From NCBI RefSeq assembly GCF_001280065.1, contig NZ_LGEA01000114.1, forward strand, positions 1 through 64,000: a stretch of DNA of 64,000 bases, written 5' to 3'. The notes under the pieces were generated by a model. It was not told the origin of the DNA, searched no databases, and saw nothing but the letters and a program-made list of their open reading frames with translations. Origin of the DNA: Streptomyces sp. NRRL B-1140 (GTDB taxonomy: Bacteria; Actinomycetota; Actinomycetes; Streptomycetales; Streptomycetaceae). The position numbers and the translations under genes were made by a program. Shown piece after piece: positions 63,993 through 64,000 of this stretch (positions are counted from its first letter, which is position 1; the number at the start of each line of letters is the position of its first letter).

Positions 63993-64000
63993 CACAGCAC

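Overview
The window is high-GC actinobacterial chromosome, almost certainly Streptomyces. Coding DNA is dense and GC-rich. GTG starts and ATGA or GTGA stop-start overlaps are frequent. Typical Streptomyces families are present: SpoIIE-type PP2C phosphatases with HATPase domains, ECF sigma factors, LacI regulators beside sugar ABC importers, and many secreted polysaccharide-degrading enzymes. I see no tRNA, rRNA, CRISPR array, insertion sequence or prophage. All family names below come from reading translated sequence; no database search was possible.

Layout. Positions 1-6.8 kb hold a DUF4388-like/roadblock pair, a Gfo/Idh/MocA oxidoreductase, a multidomain PP2C phosphatase and an aldehyde dehydrogenase. 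From 7.0 to 17.6 kb is a plant side-chain (arabinan/galactan) locus. It has a secreted GH43, then a minus-strand run of LacI regulator, solute-binding protein, two permeases, GH42 beta-galactosidase and a secreted GH93-like propeller enzyme with a ricin domain. A 26-bp palindrome overlaps the -10 of the lacI promoter. From 17.9 to 19.3 kb is an ECF41-like sigma factor beside a small membrane protein. From 19.4 to 21.1 kb a lower-GC islet carries a graspetide-type ATP-grasp ligase, with an 85-residue putative precursor peptide one nucleotide upstream. From 21.1 to 34.6 kb are cstA/ybdD, a sodium:solute symporter overlapping an ECF sigma gene, a Mak_N_cap-like protein, an AraC-type regulator, a saccharopine-dehydrogenase-like protein, an orphan binding protein, a second PP2C phosphatase and a GNAT.

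From 34.7 to 39.0 kb is a rhamnogalacturonan-I locus: two CE12-type esterases and a PL11 lyase. The lyase gene is broken by an inverted copy of its own promoter/operator region. From 39.0 to 42.2 kb are an acyltransferase, a MarR regulator and a PLP decarboxylase. From 42.3 to 52.2 kb is a second sugar locus (six-hairpin glycosidase, two permeases, binding protein, LacI regulator, and a divergent 1217-residue secreted glycosidase). It has two face-to-face promoters and three identical CGAACCGGTTCG palindromes. From 52.3 to 64 kb are folE with a divergent SufR-like regulator, a glycerol-facilitator-type channel, cupin, SDR, PPK2, an RsbW-like kinase, an unrecognised 394-residue protein and a complete PaoABC (YagTSR)-type molybdenum aldehyde oxidoreductase operon.

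How it fits together. Three loci (GH43/GH42/GH93, CE12/CE12/PL11, and GH-multidomain/six-hairpin) look like separately regulated modules for plant cell-wall polysaccharide use, each with its own palindromic operator type. Neither importer encodes an ATPase, which fits a shared MsiK-type ATPase elsewhere. The best candidates for something new are the ATP-grasp/precursor pair and the self-promoter inversion inside the PL11 gene.
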